Positions 33,305-41,928 of a stretch of 64,000 nucleotides of DNA are shown piece by piece. The DNA comes from Candidatus Gastranaerophilales bacterium. Its GTDB lineage: Bacteria > Cyanobacteriota > Vampirovibrionia > Gastranaerophilales > Gastranaerophilaceae. The notes beneath the pieces are model-generated. The model did not search any database and was not told the DNA's origin. It saw nothing but the letters and a program-made list of their open reading frames with translations. Made by a program: the position numbers and the translations under genes. Position 1 is the stretch's first letter, and the number at the start of each line of letters is the position of its first letter. The stretch is from positions 186,001 through 250,000 of the forward strand of contig CALVEL010000003.1 in the NCBI GenBank assembly GCA_944326565.1, given 5' to 3'.

Positions 33305-36172
33305 ATGACTAAGGTTAGTGTAGAATTAAATAAATTTTTAGAAAAAAATCAGTCCTTAAAATCACTTCCGAAAAGTGAAATTTTGTCGATTATGACCGCA
33401 AAAGGACTTATTAGTCATGAAGAAGCTGCAGAGTTTATTAAAAATTCGACATTTGATAAAGGTTTTTCAAATAAAATTGACGTAATTCCATCTTGGACAA
33501 GTGAAAAAAGCCAGATAAATATTCAAAACAACGCTGTAGAATTTTTAAAAAATTCCACAATACAAGCTGAAGAAAAAATAGCCATCCAAGACAAAACCGA
33601 AGGGGTAGTATCACGTACAATCAATTTTGTAAAAGAAACATTTAATACTGAAAATAAAAAATCTACAGTTGATAATATAATAAAAAATAACAAAAAAGAT
33701 TTAAAAGAATTGCAAGCTCTAATAAATACTCCAGAAAAATTCAAAGCGAAATTTAAAGAACTAAGAGGGGTAAAATTTTCGCCTGAAAATATCGAAATTT
33801 GTAATAAAAAAGCAGAAGAAATGAATCAAATTGAAAGCATTAAAAATACGATTGATACCCTAAAAAGCAATTTGGACAAATCAACCGTAAATAATGCCTC
33901 AAATACAGGTTTTAGAGATGCTAATAACGCTATTTTAAAAACATTTAACGCACTTGGTATTAAAAGTAAAAAAGAAGTAAACAATATTTTAAAAAGCATA
34001 GAAAAATCGAATAGTGAAAACTCCGTAATAAAAAAATATGGAGGTAACTTCCGAATAGCAAAAAACAAAAAAGGTGAATACACAATATACAGAACCGATA
34101 AAAGCGGATATGCCTCTGAAGCGACAATGGAAGAATTACAAATCATTGCTGATGAGATGAAACTACGTCTCAATAAAACTTACAGCTTGGCACTCGGAAT
34201 AGAAATCCCTAAAAACGCGACAAACAAAGAGCTGGAAAAGTTGACTCAAGATAAGTACAATACAATAAAAACAGAATACGAAACCGCATATAAAAATGCC
34301 TATGGTGAAAAAAATGCAGAATTGCTTGCCGATAACTACATAAAATCGCAAAAAGAAAATACTGCATATATTGAGACCGGTATAAACATTCTTTCAATGG
34401 CGACAATGGTGATGGGAAGCGGTGTAGTTTTGAAAGGAGTAAGTCTTCTTTCTAAGACCGGCACAGGTCTGAAAGCAGCAAGTACAGCTACCAATATAGC
34501 CTCAAAAGCAACGCCGGCAATAATCGGAATACAAACAGCTCAACCTGTCAAACTAATTGACAATTTAACAGCTCAAGAACCTGATTGGAAATCTTACAGG
34601 ATGAGCATCACAGAAGGAGCAATGTGGATGGCACTTGGTTTTGCAACAGGTGCTGTCGGTGATAAAGCAAGAATGTTCTTAGGTCAAAAAGGTTTACAAT
34701 CCATAGCTAAAAATACAGGAAAATCTATTGATGAATTGATAGAACTCTACAAATCAGGTCATAAACTTCCTGCAAGCCTTCAAAAATCTATGAATTTAAT
34801 CGAAAATGCCTCAAAAGTAAGCGGTACAAGTGCAGAATTTACAGCAGATGTAATTGCCACCTATGCAATTCAAAAAAGCAGAAATGATGATATGACTTTC
34901 ATGGATTATTTAAGTTCTGCAAACGGCGCATTAATGGGTACAGTTATGCACAAAACTTTTGCAAAAATTTCTGATGCGGAAAAAATCAAGGTCATTCAAA
35001 AAAGTTTACTGGAAAATAATCCGCACATGAGCAAAACAGAACTTGAAAAAGCTTCTCAAACTCTTTTAGATGTACATAGAACAGCTGAAGAAAAACGTAA
35101 TAAAAAAATTGCAAAAGAAACTCCAATAGAAAAAGTAAAAGAAATAAACAAACCTGATACCCCTCTTACAAAAGAAGTCAAAACAAAAGACGGGAAAATT
35201 AAACTTGAACTAAACGAAACCGGAGAAAAAATGGCAAGGGCAAAAGCTGATGAAATTCATCAAAAGGCAGTAAAAACAGAAAAAGCTATTTTAAAAATGA
35301 TGGATGAAGCAGGACTTGGCACAGCAGGAGTAAACATGACACACCGTCCAAAAAGCACTCAAAGTTTATATGACAAAATTAAAAATGCCATATGCGACAC
35401 AAGACATCCTGCAAGTTTTCAAGATGCCCTAAAATCAATAAGAGACGCCGTAGGTACCCGCACTGAGCTTGGAGATTTTGACTATAAAAAACACCCGGAT
35501 ATTGTTGAAATGTATAAAAGAGATCCTCAAAAAGCACTCCAAATAGCTGCAGAAAGACAATCTGAAGAATACGTTGAAAGAGTTAAAAATATTATAACTG
35601 ACTCAGTTAAAAATCCTGATGCAAACCTAAAAGCACTAAGAATTTCAAATTATATGGGCAAAGACGGTATTCCTTATTTTTCAGAAAGACAAGTAGCTAT
35701 TTTACAAGACTACGCTGCGAAATATGGAATTGATTTGCACGTCAAAAATGAACTTACAAAAGTCAGACCGTCAGGCTATACAGCACTGCAAATGAACTTT
35801 GTGACAAAAGACGGATTTGTCTTCGAATGGCAGCTAAGAGGTTCAAAAATCAACAAATTCGCAGAATGTGAACATGTCCCCTATGACATAAGAGAGGATA
35901 AAGACGTAACAGGCGGAAACCCAATCTTAAAAGAGCTTTATGCACCGATAGAGCATACCGTTAAACACTTATCTCCTGAAGAATATGACATTTATAATGA
36001 ATATCTGACCGCACACTATGAGCACTTGAGAAAACAAGAGCTTGGATTTGAAAGTACCCCTCCAAAACTTGAGGATTTCAGTCTAAATGATCCAAAACTT
36101 AAAGCTGAAAATCTTGAGCTTTTACATGAGCTTGCCGATGGATTAAAAAAAGGTAAAAATCACTTGCATTAA
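33305..36172 (+). CDS. large protein with C-terminal RelA/SpoT-like nucleotidyltransferase domain, possible effector/toxin
   Basis: A 955-residue protein. A Lys/Glu-rich N-terminal part (1-350) leads to a glycine-rich hydrophobic stretch (about 358-420, ILSMATMVMGSGVVLKGVSLL), more helical sequence, then a C-terminal domain (about 675-900) with synthetase hallmarks in order: RPKSTQSLYDKI, SIRDAVGTRTEL, SGYTALQM (about 822) and FEWQLRG (about 839) followed by FAECEHV. These correspond to the RxKS, DxxGxR, GYxxxH-like and ExQxR elements of (p)ppGpp synthetases. There is no HD hydrolase or TGS/ACT domain. The architecture, long variable N-terminus with terminal enzymatic domain, resembles polymorphic toxins (inference). 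TAGCTT/AAGCTA inverted repeats lie about 35 bases upstream. Confidence 0.75.
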   Translation: MTKVSVELNKFLEKNQSLKSLPKSEILSIMTAKGLISHEEAAEFIKNSTFDKGFSNKIDVIPSWTSEKSQINIQNNAVEFLKNSTIQAEEKIAIQDKTEGVVSRTINFVKETFNTENKKSTVDNIIKNNKKDLKELQALINTPEKFKAKFKELRGVKFSPENIEICNKKAEEMNQIESIKNTIDTLKSNLDKSTVNNASNTGFRDANNAILKTFNALGIKSKKEVNNILKSIEKSNSENSVIKKYGGNFRIAKNKKGEYTIYRTDKSGYASEATMEELQIIADEMKLRLNKTYSLALGIEIPKNATNKELEKLTQDKYNTIKTEYETAYKNAYGEKNAELLADNYIKSQKENTAYIETGINILSMATMVMGSGVVLKGVSLLSKTGTGLKAASTATNIASKATPAIIGIQTAQPVKLIDNLTAQEPDWKSYRMSITEGAMWMALGFATGAVGDKARMFLGQKGLQSIAKNTGKSIDELIELYKSGHKLPASLQKSMNLIENASKVSGTSAEFTADVIATYAIQKSRNDDMTFMDYLSSANGALMGTVMHKTFAKISDAEKIKVIQKSLLENNPHMSKTELEKASQTLLDVHRTAEEKRNKKIAKETPIEKVKEINKPDTPLTKEVKTKDGKIKLELNETGEKMARAKADEIHQKAVKTEKAILKMMDEAGLGTAGVNMTHRPKSTQSLYDKIKNAICDTRHPASFQDALKSIRDAVGTRTELGDFDYKKHPDIVEMYKRDPQKALQIAAERQSEEYVERVKNIITDSVKNPDANLKALRISNYMGKDGIPYFSERQVAILQDYAAKYGIDLHVKNELTKVRPSGYTALQMNFVTKDGFVFEWQLRGSKINKFAECEHVPYDIREDKDVTGGNPILKELYAPIEHTVKHLSPEEYDIYNEYLTAHYEHLRKQELGFESTPPKLEDFSLNDPKLKAENLELLHELADGLKKGKNHLH

Positions 36173-36234
36173 ATTTATTTACAGATATAGAATATATTCC
36201 TAAATAATGTATAATAAAAAATGAGGATAAAACT

Positions 36235-36666
36235 ATGGAACCAATTAAATTAGGAAAAATCAAAAATATGGCAAAACCGACAGGAAGTAAAAAAATAGAC
36301 AGCTTTGAGGAAAGACTTTTTAATATAATTAAAGATTTAAAAGACCGTACAGAAAGAGAAGTCTGTGAGTATGGTAGTTTTAAAACAATAAGAGAATCAA
36401 TCCCGATTAAAAATCCTAAAGACGCTTTGCAAGATGTAATAATTGAAATAAAACCGCTTCCAAAAGTTCTAAAAGAAGAAGTTGAGAATTATGAAAAACT
36501 CAGATATTTGGAACTGATAGGTGAAGGTTCAATGGGACAAAAAGAAAGTGTTATACTAAAACGCGGTACAAAAGAAGAAATTTTGGCAAAAGTTAAAGAA
36601 GAAGATTTCTACAATCAAGTTCTTGACAAAACAAAAGAATTCAGAACAAGTTTTCTTGAAGACTAA
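36235..36666 (+). CDS. hypothetical protein, possible partner of the RelA/SpoT-domain protein
   Basis: A 143-residue charged soluble protein starting MEPIKLGKIKNMAKP, 60 bases downstream of the large gene on the same strand. It contains no signal, membrane helix or recognised domain. Toxin/immunity pairs are usually encoded in this order with a small soluble second gene, so an immunity or chaperone role is possible, but only position supports it. A short gap (20 bases) separates it from the DUF3137-like gene. Confidence 0.6.
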   Translation: MEPIKLGKIKNMAKPTGSKKIDSFEERLFNIIKDLKDRTEREVCEYGSFKTIRESIPIKNPKDALQDVIIEIKPLPKVLKEEVENYEKLRYLELIGEGSMGQKESVILKRGTKEEILAKVKEEDFYNQVLDKTKEFRTSFLED

Positions 36667-36686
36667 TTATTTAGGAAACCGCTACA

Positions 36687-37589
36687 ATGGTTGATAAAAT
36701 TTTTGAAGACTTTTACAATACTATTGAACCAACTCTTAAAAAATATGAGTTTCTGAGAGCCGGTCTTCTTACATTGGTAATATTTATAGAATTAAGCTTA
36801 TTCTTTGGAATATTATATTTATTTACAGAAAATATTTTAACCTTTCAACGAACCCAACATTGCAAGATACTTTTCATGATTGTACTTTTTGGATGCTTTA
36901 TACATTGGTACATAAAAAAAGAATTTGAAATAAAAATTAAAGAAAAAATTCTGCTAAACTTTATAGAATGTTTTAGTGATTTTGAATGGGATTATTGGAT
37001 TCTAGGCTACAGCCAGATTGATGAAAAAATACTTAAGTCAATCCTAATATTACCGCAATTCAATGAAAATTATTCAGACGACAATTTTGTCGGCACTTAT
37101 AAAGGAATTCCTATAAAAATCAGTGAACAAACACTCAAATCAGGTTTAGGAATATATAAAACAAATGTTTTTGACGGAATTGTGATTGAATACTTTTTTA
37201 AAAACCGTCAAAAATTTCCAACAGAAATAATAATTAAAGACAACGGACTTTTTGCACCAAAAGGATATGAAAAAGTCTTACTTGAAGATACAGAATTTAA
37301 CAAAATGTTCAATGTATATTCAAATAATCAAGTAGAATGTCGTTTTATTTTGACAACGGGATTTATGGAAAAAATAAAAGCATTAAAGATACTTTTCAAT
37401 GCAAAAAATATAGCACTTTCGTTTATAGGAAGAAGACTTTTCATCGCAATAGATATAGGTAAAGATTCTTTTAATATAGCCAAACTTTATAAACGCACAA
37501 ATAATAAAAAGCTTATAGAAAAAATGTATAATCAATTTAATTTTATTTTAAAAATCGCAGACCTTTTACAGTTTACAAATAAAATTTAA
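36687..37589 (+). CDS. DUF3137-like membrane protein
   Basis: Residues 20-75 hold two membrane helices (LLTLVIFIELSLFFGILYLF and CKILFMIVLFGCFIHWYI). The remainder is a soluble alpha/beta part with VGTYKGIPIKISE, FDGIVIEYFF and a GYEKVLLEDTEFNKMFNVY block that fits the DUF3137 family. The function of the family is unknown. It is third in a run of plus-strand genes after the RelA/SpoT-domain gene and may be in its operon. Confidence 0.7.
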   Translation: MVDKIFEDFYNTIEPTLKKYEFLRAGLLTLVIFIELSLFFGILYLFTENILTFQRTQHCKILFMIVLFGCFIHWYIKKEFEIKIKEKILLNFIECFSDFEWDYWILGYSQIDEKILKSILILPQFNENYSDDNFVGTYKGIPIKISEQTLKSGLGIYKTNVFDGIVIEYFFKNRQKFPTEIIIKDNGLFAPKGYEKVLLEDTEFNKMFNVYSNNQVECRFILTTGFMEKIKALKILFNAKNIALSFIGRRLFIAIDIGKDSFNIAKLYKRTNNKKLIEKMYNQFNFILKIADLLQFTNKI

Positions 37590-37627
37590 CGATTGCCCCT
37601 AACATTCTATCATGCTAAAATTTTTGT

Positions 37628-38164
37628 ATGGAAAAAGTTCAAATAAAAATTGAGCCGATGCAAAGAGATTACCTTGATGATGTAATCCAAATTGAAGAAC
37701 AGTCTTACGGTCCGCACCATTGGTCTAAGGAATCTTTTTTCAACGAAATTAATAATGAGCTTGCAAAGTATTACTGCTCATTCAACGAAAAAGGTGAAAT
37801 GACAGGATATGCAGGCTGCTGGCAAATTTTAGAGGAAGCTCATATCACAAACGTATCGGTATCACCTGATTTCAGACGAAAACATATCGGTGAAGCTCTT
37901 TTAAATGCAATTATAAAATCCTGCTATAAGGAAATGATTAAATACATTACTCTTGAAGTACGTGTATCAAATGAACCTGCAATAAAATTGTATGAAAAAT
38001 ACGGTTTCAAATCACTTGGTATAAGAAAAGGCTATTATCAAGACAATAATGAAGATGCCTTAATAATGTGGACAGAAAACATTTTTTACGATAAATTTAA
38101 AAGTATATACGAACAAAATCTTAAAAAATTAGAAGAAAAAGCAGGGATTACATATAAATTATGA
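37628..38164 (+). CDS. rimI: GNAT acetyltransferase, RimI-like
   Basis: The 178-residue protein contains the acetyl-CoA loop SPDFRRKHIGEALL and the RimI-type signature LEVRVSNEPAIKLYEKYGF, with YYQDNNEDALIMW at the C-terminal strand. RimI acetylates the N-terminus of ribosomal protein S18 in E. coli. The C-terminal ~25 residues extend past the typical RimI. Its stop overlaps the BioY start by four bases (ATGA). Confidence 0.88.
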   Translation: MEKVQIKIEPMQRDYLDDVIQIEEQSYGPHHWSKESFFNEINNELAKYYCSFNEKGEMTGYAGCWQILEEAHITNVSVSPDFRRKHIGEALLNAIIKSCYKEMIKYITLEVRVSNEPAIKLYEKYGFKSLGIRKGYYQDNNEDALIMWTENIFYDKFKSIYEQNLKKLEEKAGITYKL

Positions 38165-38823
38165 CAGAAGAAGCTGTACAACCTAAAGTAAAGACCGTCC
38201 ATACCTCAAGATCTGGTCTAAAATTCAGTATAAGCAGTATTATTCTAATAATTTTCTGTTCATTTCTTCTTGTCGTATCTACATTTATACAGCTTAATAT
38301 AACCCATTTGGGTCTACCTGCAAAATTGTTTTCTGGAAACAGTTTAAAAATTCAAGATTACATTCACAATTTCAACCTCATCCCGCAAGTCCCTGCTGTA
38401 ATGTTTATCACAGCTCTTTTAGGCAGAAAATTCGGTCTCACAAGTGTTTTAATATATATTCTTACAGGACTTTTCATCATGCCTGTCTTTGCACTTGGAG
38501 GAGGGCTGGGGTATTTCGGAGAATACGGATTCGGTTATATTTTAGCCTATATTCCCGCTGTATTTTTAACAGGCACTATGTTAAAAAACGGCTTTACCTA
38601 TAAGAACATCCTTAAAGCAATTTTAGTCGGGATTTTAACAATACATATTTTTGGAATTATCTATATGCTTATTATTGCAGGCATAAAACACGAAGGTTTT
38701 ATGTTCACAACAGGCTGGATTGTAGCTCAAAGCGGTATTAAAATCATTTATGATTTTATATTTAGTTTTCTTTTAGTATTGGTAGCTAAATATGCAAGAT
38801 TGATACTTTGGCTTTATATGTAA
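38161..38823 (+). CDS. bioY: BioY-family biotin transporter
   Basis: A 220-residue protein with about six membrane helices and the BioY landmark LGGGLGYFGEYGFGYILAYIPA near the middle. BioY is the substrate-binding (S) component of biotin ECF transporters and can function without its energising module. An N-terminal cytosolic extension of about 20 residues precedes the first helix. Translationally coupled to rimI; convergent with gshA, two bases apart. Confidence 0.85.
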   Translation: MTEEAVQPKVKTVHTSRSGLKFSISSIILIIFCSFLLVVSTFIQLNITHLGLPAKLFSGNSLKIQDYIHNFNLIPQVPAVMFITALLGRKFGLTSVLIYILTGLFIMPVFALGGGLGYFGEYGFGYILAYIPAVFLTGTMLKNGFTYKNILKAILVGILTIHIFGIIYMLIIAGIKHEGFMFTTGWIVAQSGIKIIYDFIFSFLLVLVAKYARLILWLYM

Positions 38824-38824
38824 A

Positions 38825-40150
38825 TTATCGGCTCAAATATTTTATGAGCCTATTTACATTTTTACTCCAAATACCATTCCAATTTCTTATAATAATATCT
38901 GCAGGTGATACTCCATCAAAAGTTAATTCTTTAATAGGCTCCAAGAATTTTTCTTCTTTTGTATCCATTTCTATAAGTGATTTTTCTGCAATATATAAAA
39001 TTTCTCTTGCAATATTTGATATTTTAATACCTTTTATTTTCGCTGAAAGAGCACTTTTAGGTACATTGTATCTAAGTTCCGCAAAATCTGTATAGGAAAA
39101 ATCCTGAAATAATTCTTCAATTTCTGACATTGCATTATCGCTATATAAAATTCCTTTATATATAGCAAGCACCGCATAAATCATATCTTTTGAAACACAG
39201 TCGTGGTTCCTTATTTCAATAAAATTCCTCATTCTAACTTCAGGAAAATAAAGATTTGCATGAAGTTTAAAATCATCAATCTCAGCCTCAAAATCACTAA
39301 ATCCTTCTTTCATGAAATCTTCAAAATTAATCTTTCCTCTTATTTCTACAGGCATTCCTTCACGATTAATAAAAATCATAGGACATTTCAAAACATTATC
39401 GATATATTTTTCAAAAGAAAAATCCTCATTCATCTTTCCGCAAAAACCGCATCTATCATTATCGGTATTCAACCAGCTAAGCGCTCTAAATGTTTTATAG
39501 CCAGTTTCTACTCCCCCTCTTATTGGAGAATTAGCAAACATAGCACTAATAAAGGGGGTTAATTTATTTGCTATATTGAATTTACGTATAGCATCAGCCT
39601 CATCTTTAAAATCAAATGTACCTTGAATACCAGCGGTTTCTCTCATCATGACATCTGATAAAATTCCCCAAAGATATTGCGCCATGATTTTATATCGTCT
39701 TTTTGGGATTAAAGAAATATTTTTATGCGTAGATAAAGGTGATACACCGTATTCTAAAAGTCTGATATTAAATTTGTCGAGAATAGGCATCATTTGCTTA
39801 TTTAGCAAATCTATCTTCTTTTTCAGATCAAAAATTGTCTTTTCGGGCTTTACGCTTAACTCAACCTGACTGCCGGGCTCAAGAGTAATTGTGTCATGTT
39901 CCTGTTTTAATCCTATTATGTTGTAATCATCAGTTATGTAATCCCAATTTTCAGATTTTGCAAAAGCTCTTAAAAAATTGCAAACACCAAAGTCTCCTTC
40001 ATAAGAAACAGCTCTATTCGTAACAACTGAAATTGGCAGTCTTTCATATTCGATTCCAACATTAAAATTAGAATCAACTTTACAACCTTTTTGAAACAGA
40101 TCTAAAATATCTTCTTTTACAAGCTTTTCTTTAGTTTGCAACTTACTCAC
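38825..40150 (-). CDS. gshA: glutamate-cysteine ligase (GCS2 / plant-cyanobacterial type)
   Basis: Makes gamma-glutamylcysteine, first step of glutathione synthesis. The ~441-residue protein has NVGIEYERLPI near the N-terminus (Glu residues binding ATP/metal), LEPGSQVELS, and ETAGIQGTFDF with later HANLYFPEVRMRNFIEIRNHD, typical of the GCS2 family used by cyanobacteria and plants. I chose GTG 40150 because GGAGG lies five bases upstream; the ATG at 40162 contains that RBS and has none of its own. gshB is not in the window. Confidence 0.9.
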   Translation of the reverse strand: MSKLQTKEKLVKEDILDLFQKGCKVDSNFNVGIEYERLPISVVTNRAVSYEGDFGVCNFLRAFAKSENWDYITDDYNIIGLKQEHDTITLEPGSQVELSVKPEKTIFDLKKKIDLLNKQMMPILDKFNIRLLEYGVSPLSTHKNISLIPKRRYKIMAQYLWGILSDVMMRETAGIQGTFDFKDEADAIRKFNIANKLTPFISAMFANSPIRGGVETGYKTFRALSWLNTDNDRCGFCGKMNEDFSFEKYIDNVLKCPMIFINREGMPVEIRGKINFEDFMKEGFSDFEAEIDDFKLHANLYFPEVRMRNFIEIRNHDCVSKDMIYAVLAIYKGILYSDNAMSEIEELFQDFSYTDFAELRYNVPKSALSAKIKGIKISNIAREILYIAEKSLIEMDTKEEKFLEPIKELTFDGVSPADIIIRNWNGIWSKNVNRLIKYLSR

Positions 40151-40248
40151 TTTTGCCTCCATAAAAAATATAATACTATAACAATTATTAAAATATCAAA
40201 TATTATATGAATAAACATTAGCCTGTCTGTGATATTATAATAGTTAAG

Positions 40249-41109
40249 ATGAACTACTTTGAACGTGCTAAATTTTTTAAAACTAAAAAAAGACTCGGAC
40301 AGAATTTTTTAATCAATCCTGATGTAATAGATGCAATTATTAAAGAGGCACAAATTACAAAAGATGATACAGTAATAGAAATAGGTCCGGGTGTAGGTTT
40401 TGTAACAGAACAATTAATCAAACACGCAAAAAAAGTTATTGCGATAGAATTGGATGAAGAAGCAATAAAAGAATTAAAAAAATTGAACGCAGAAAATCTT
40501 GAAATTATCCATCAAGATATTTTAAAAACAGATTTTACAAAACTTACAAACGAAAAAATAAAAATTGTTGCAAATATTCCATACTATATTACAAGTCCTA
40601 TTATCGCTCATTTGCTGGGTGAAGTGGACGATTTACAGAATAAAAACAGAAATCTTATAAAAGATATCATTTTAATGGTCCAAGAAGAAGTCGCAAGACG
40701 TATGGTAGCTAATGAAAATTCTCCGGCAAAACAATTTGGGCTTTTAACAATACTCTCTCAATTTTGGGCGGATGTGGAAATATTTAAATTGGTTGGCAGA
40801 AAATCATTTTATCCTGCACCAAAAGTCAACTCAGCACTTGTAAAATTAAATGTCAGAGAAAATCCAAAACTTGAGCTGACTGATTATACACATTTTAGAA
40901 AAACTGTAAAAGCAGCTTTTGCACAACGTAGAAAAAATATCAAGAACTGTCTGTTGCAGGGAGGATTTTCTAAAGAAAATATTCAAAAATCTTTATCTAC
41001 TTTAGGTATTGACGAAAATATACGAGGAGAAAAACTATCTATTGAGATGTTCGGGAAATTATCAGAGGAACTTTTGAAAAATGAAAATTCAGTGTCCTGC
41101 AAAAATTAA
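40249..41109 (+). CDS. rsmA: 16S rRNA (adenine1518/1519-N6)-dimethyltransferase
   Basis: Dimethylates two adjacent adenines in the 3' hairpin of 16S rRNA. Family motifs: LGQNFLINPDVI (N-terminus), the SAM-binding EIGPGVGFVTEQL, NIPYYITSP and the catalytic-region PAPKVNSALVKL. 286 residues, normal length. Its 3' end overlaps the ispE start by 29 bases, implying coupling; ksgA-ispE adjacency is common. Confidence 0.96.
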   Translation: MNYFERAKFFKTKKRLGQNFLINPDVIDAIIKEAQITKDDTVIEIGPGVGFVTEQLIKHAKKVIAIELDEEAIKELKKLNAENLEIIHQDILKTDFTKLTNEKIKIVANIPYYITSPIIAHLLGEVDDLQNKNRNLIKDIILMVQEEVARRMVANENSPAKQFGLLTILSQFWADVEIFKLVGRKSFYPAPKVNSALVKLNVRENPKLELTDYTHFRKTVKAAFAQRRKNIKNCLLQGGFSKENIQKSLSTLGIDENIRGEKLSIEMFGKLSEELLKNENSVSCKN

Positions 41110-41875
41110 TCTTGATTTAAAAATCACCTCAAAACGTCCTGACGGTTTCCATAACATTGAAAGTATTATGCAGACAATAAGTTTGTATGATTACCTGACT
41201 TTGGATGCAGAGCCAGCAGAAAATTTTGAAATCAAACTCTCAGGTACAAGTAATGAAATTCCTTACAATGGAAAAAACCTCGTCTATAAAGCTCTAGAGC
41301 TTTTCATCGAAAATACAATTCTTGCACCGCATAAAATAGAAGTATTTATTGAAAAAAACATTCCGATATCAGCAGGTCTTGCAGGTGGCAGCACAAATGC
41401 TGCAGGTATATTATTAGGACTTAATGAATATTTCAAAAATCCACTTAGCCGTTCAGAACTCCATAATCTTTGCGCAAGACTCGGATCTGACCTGAATTTT
41501 TGTCTTGAAGGCGGAAGACAAATGACAAAAGGCAGAGGAGAAATTCTTGAAAAACTAGAATATAAAAAATTTAATGTATCATTGATAAAACCGCTAAATC
41601 TTGGAATTAGTGCAAAAGAAGCTTATACAAAGTTTTCAGAAAAAAAATCCCTCAATATCCCAAAAAGAGAATTTTTTAAAAATGATCTTGAATGGGCAGT
41701 ATTTGACGATTATGCAGAATTGCAAAAAATTAAAACACTTTACCCGAATTCAATAATGTCAGGCTCGGGCTCTACTTATTTTATTATTAATGAAAATTTT
41801 ATGCCAATGGATGGATATTGGATTAAAAACGGACTTATAACAACAGATAAAGGTGTAGAAATTATTAAAAACTAA
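41081..41875 (+). CDS. ispE: 4-diphosphocytidyl-2-C-methyl-D-erythritol kinase
   Basis: GHMP-family kinase phosphorylating CDP-ME in the MEP pathway. MKIQCPAKINLDLKITSKRPDG and the ATP loop PISAGLAGGSTNAAGILLG are clear, with MSGSGSTYFII as motif 3 near the end. 264 residues, slightly shorter than average. Starts inside the rsmA end. Works in the same pathway as dxr at 9952. Confidence 0.95.
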   Translation: MKIQCPAKINLDLKITSKRPDGFHNIESIMQTISLYDYLTLDAEPAENFEIKLSGTSNEIPYNGKNLVYKALELFIENTILAPHKIEVFIEKNIPISAGLAGGSTNAAGILLGLNEYFKNPLSRSELHNLCARLGSDLNFCLEGGRQMTKGRGEILEKLEYKKFNVSLIKPLNLGISAKEAYTKFSEKKSLNIPKREFFKNDLEWAVFDDYAELQKIKTLYPNSIMSGSGSTYFIINENFMPMDGYWIKNGLITTDKGVEIIKN

Positions 41876-41906
41876 AGAGGCCGCCATTTTTGACGACCTC
41901 TTTTTT
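41874..41906 (+). terminator. rho-independent terminator after ispE
   Basis: AGAGG...CCTCT arms with two internal mismatches, followed by six T. Confidence 0.75.
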
Positions 41907-41928
41907 ATATAATACAGACAGATTTTAT

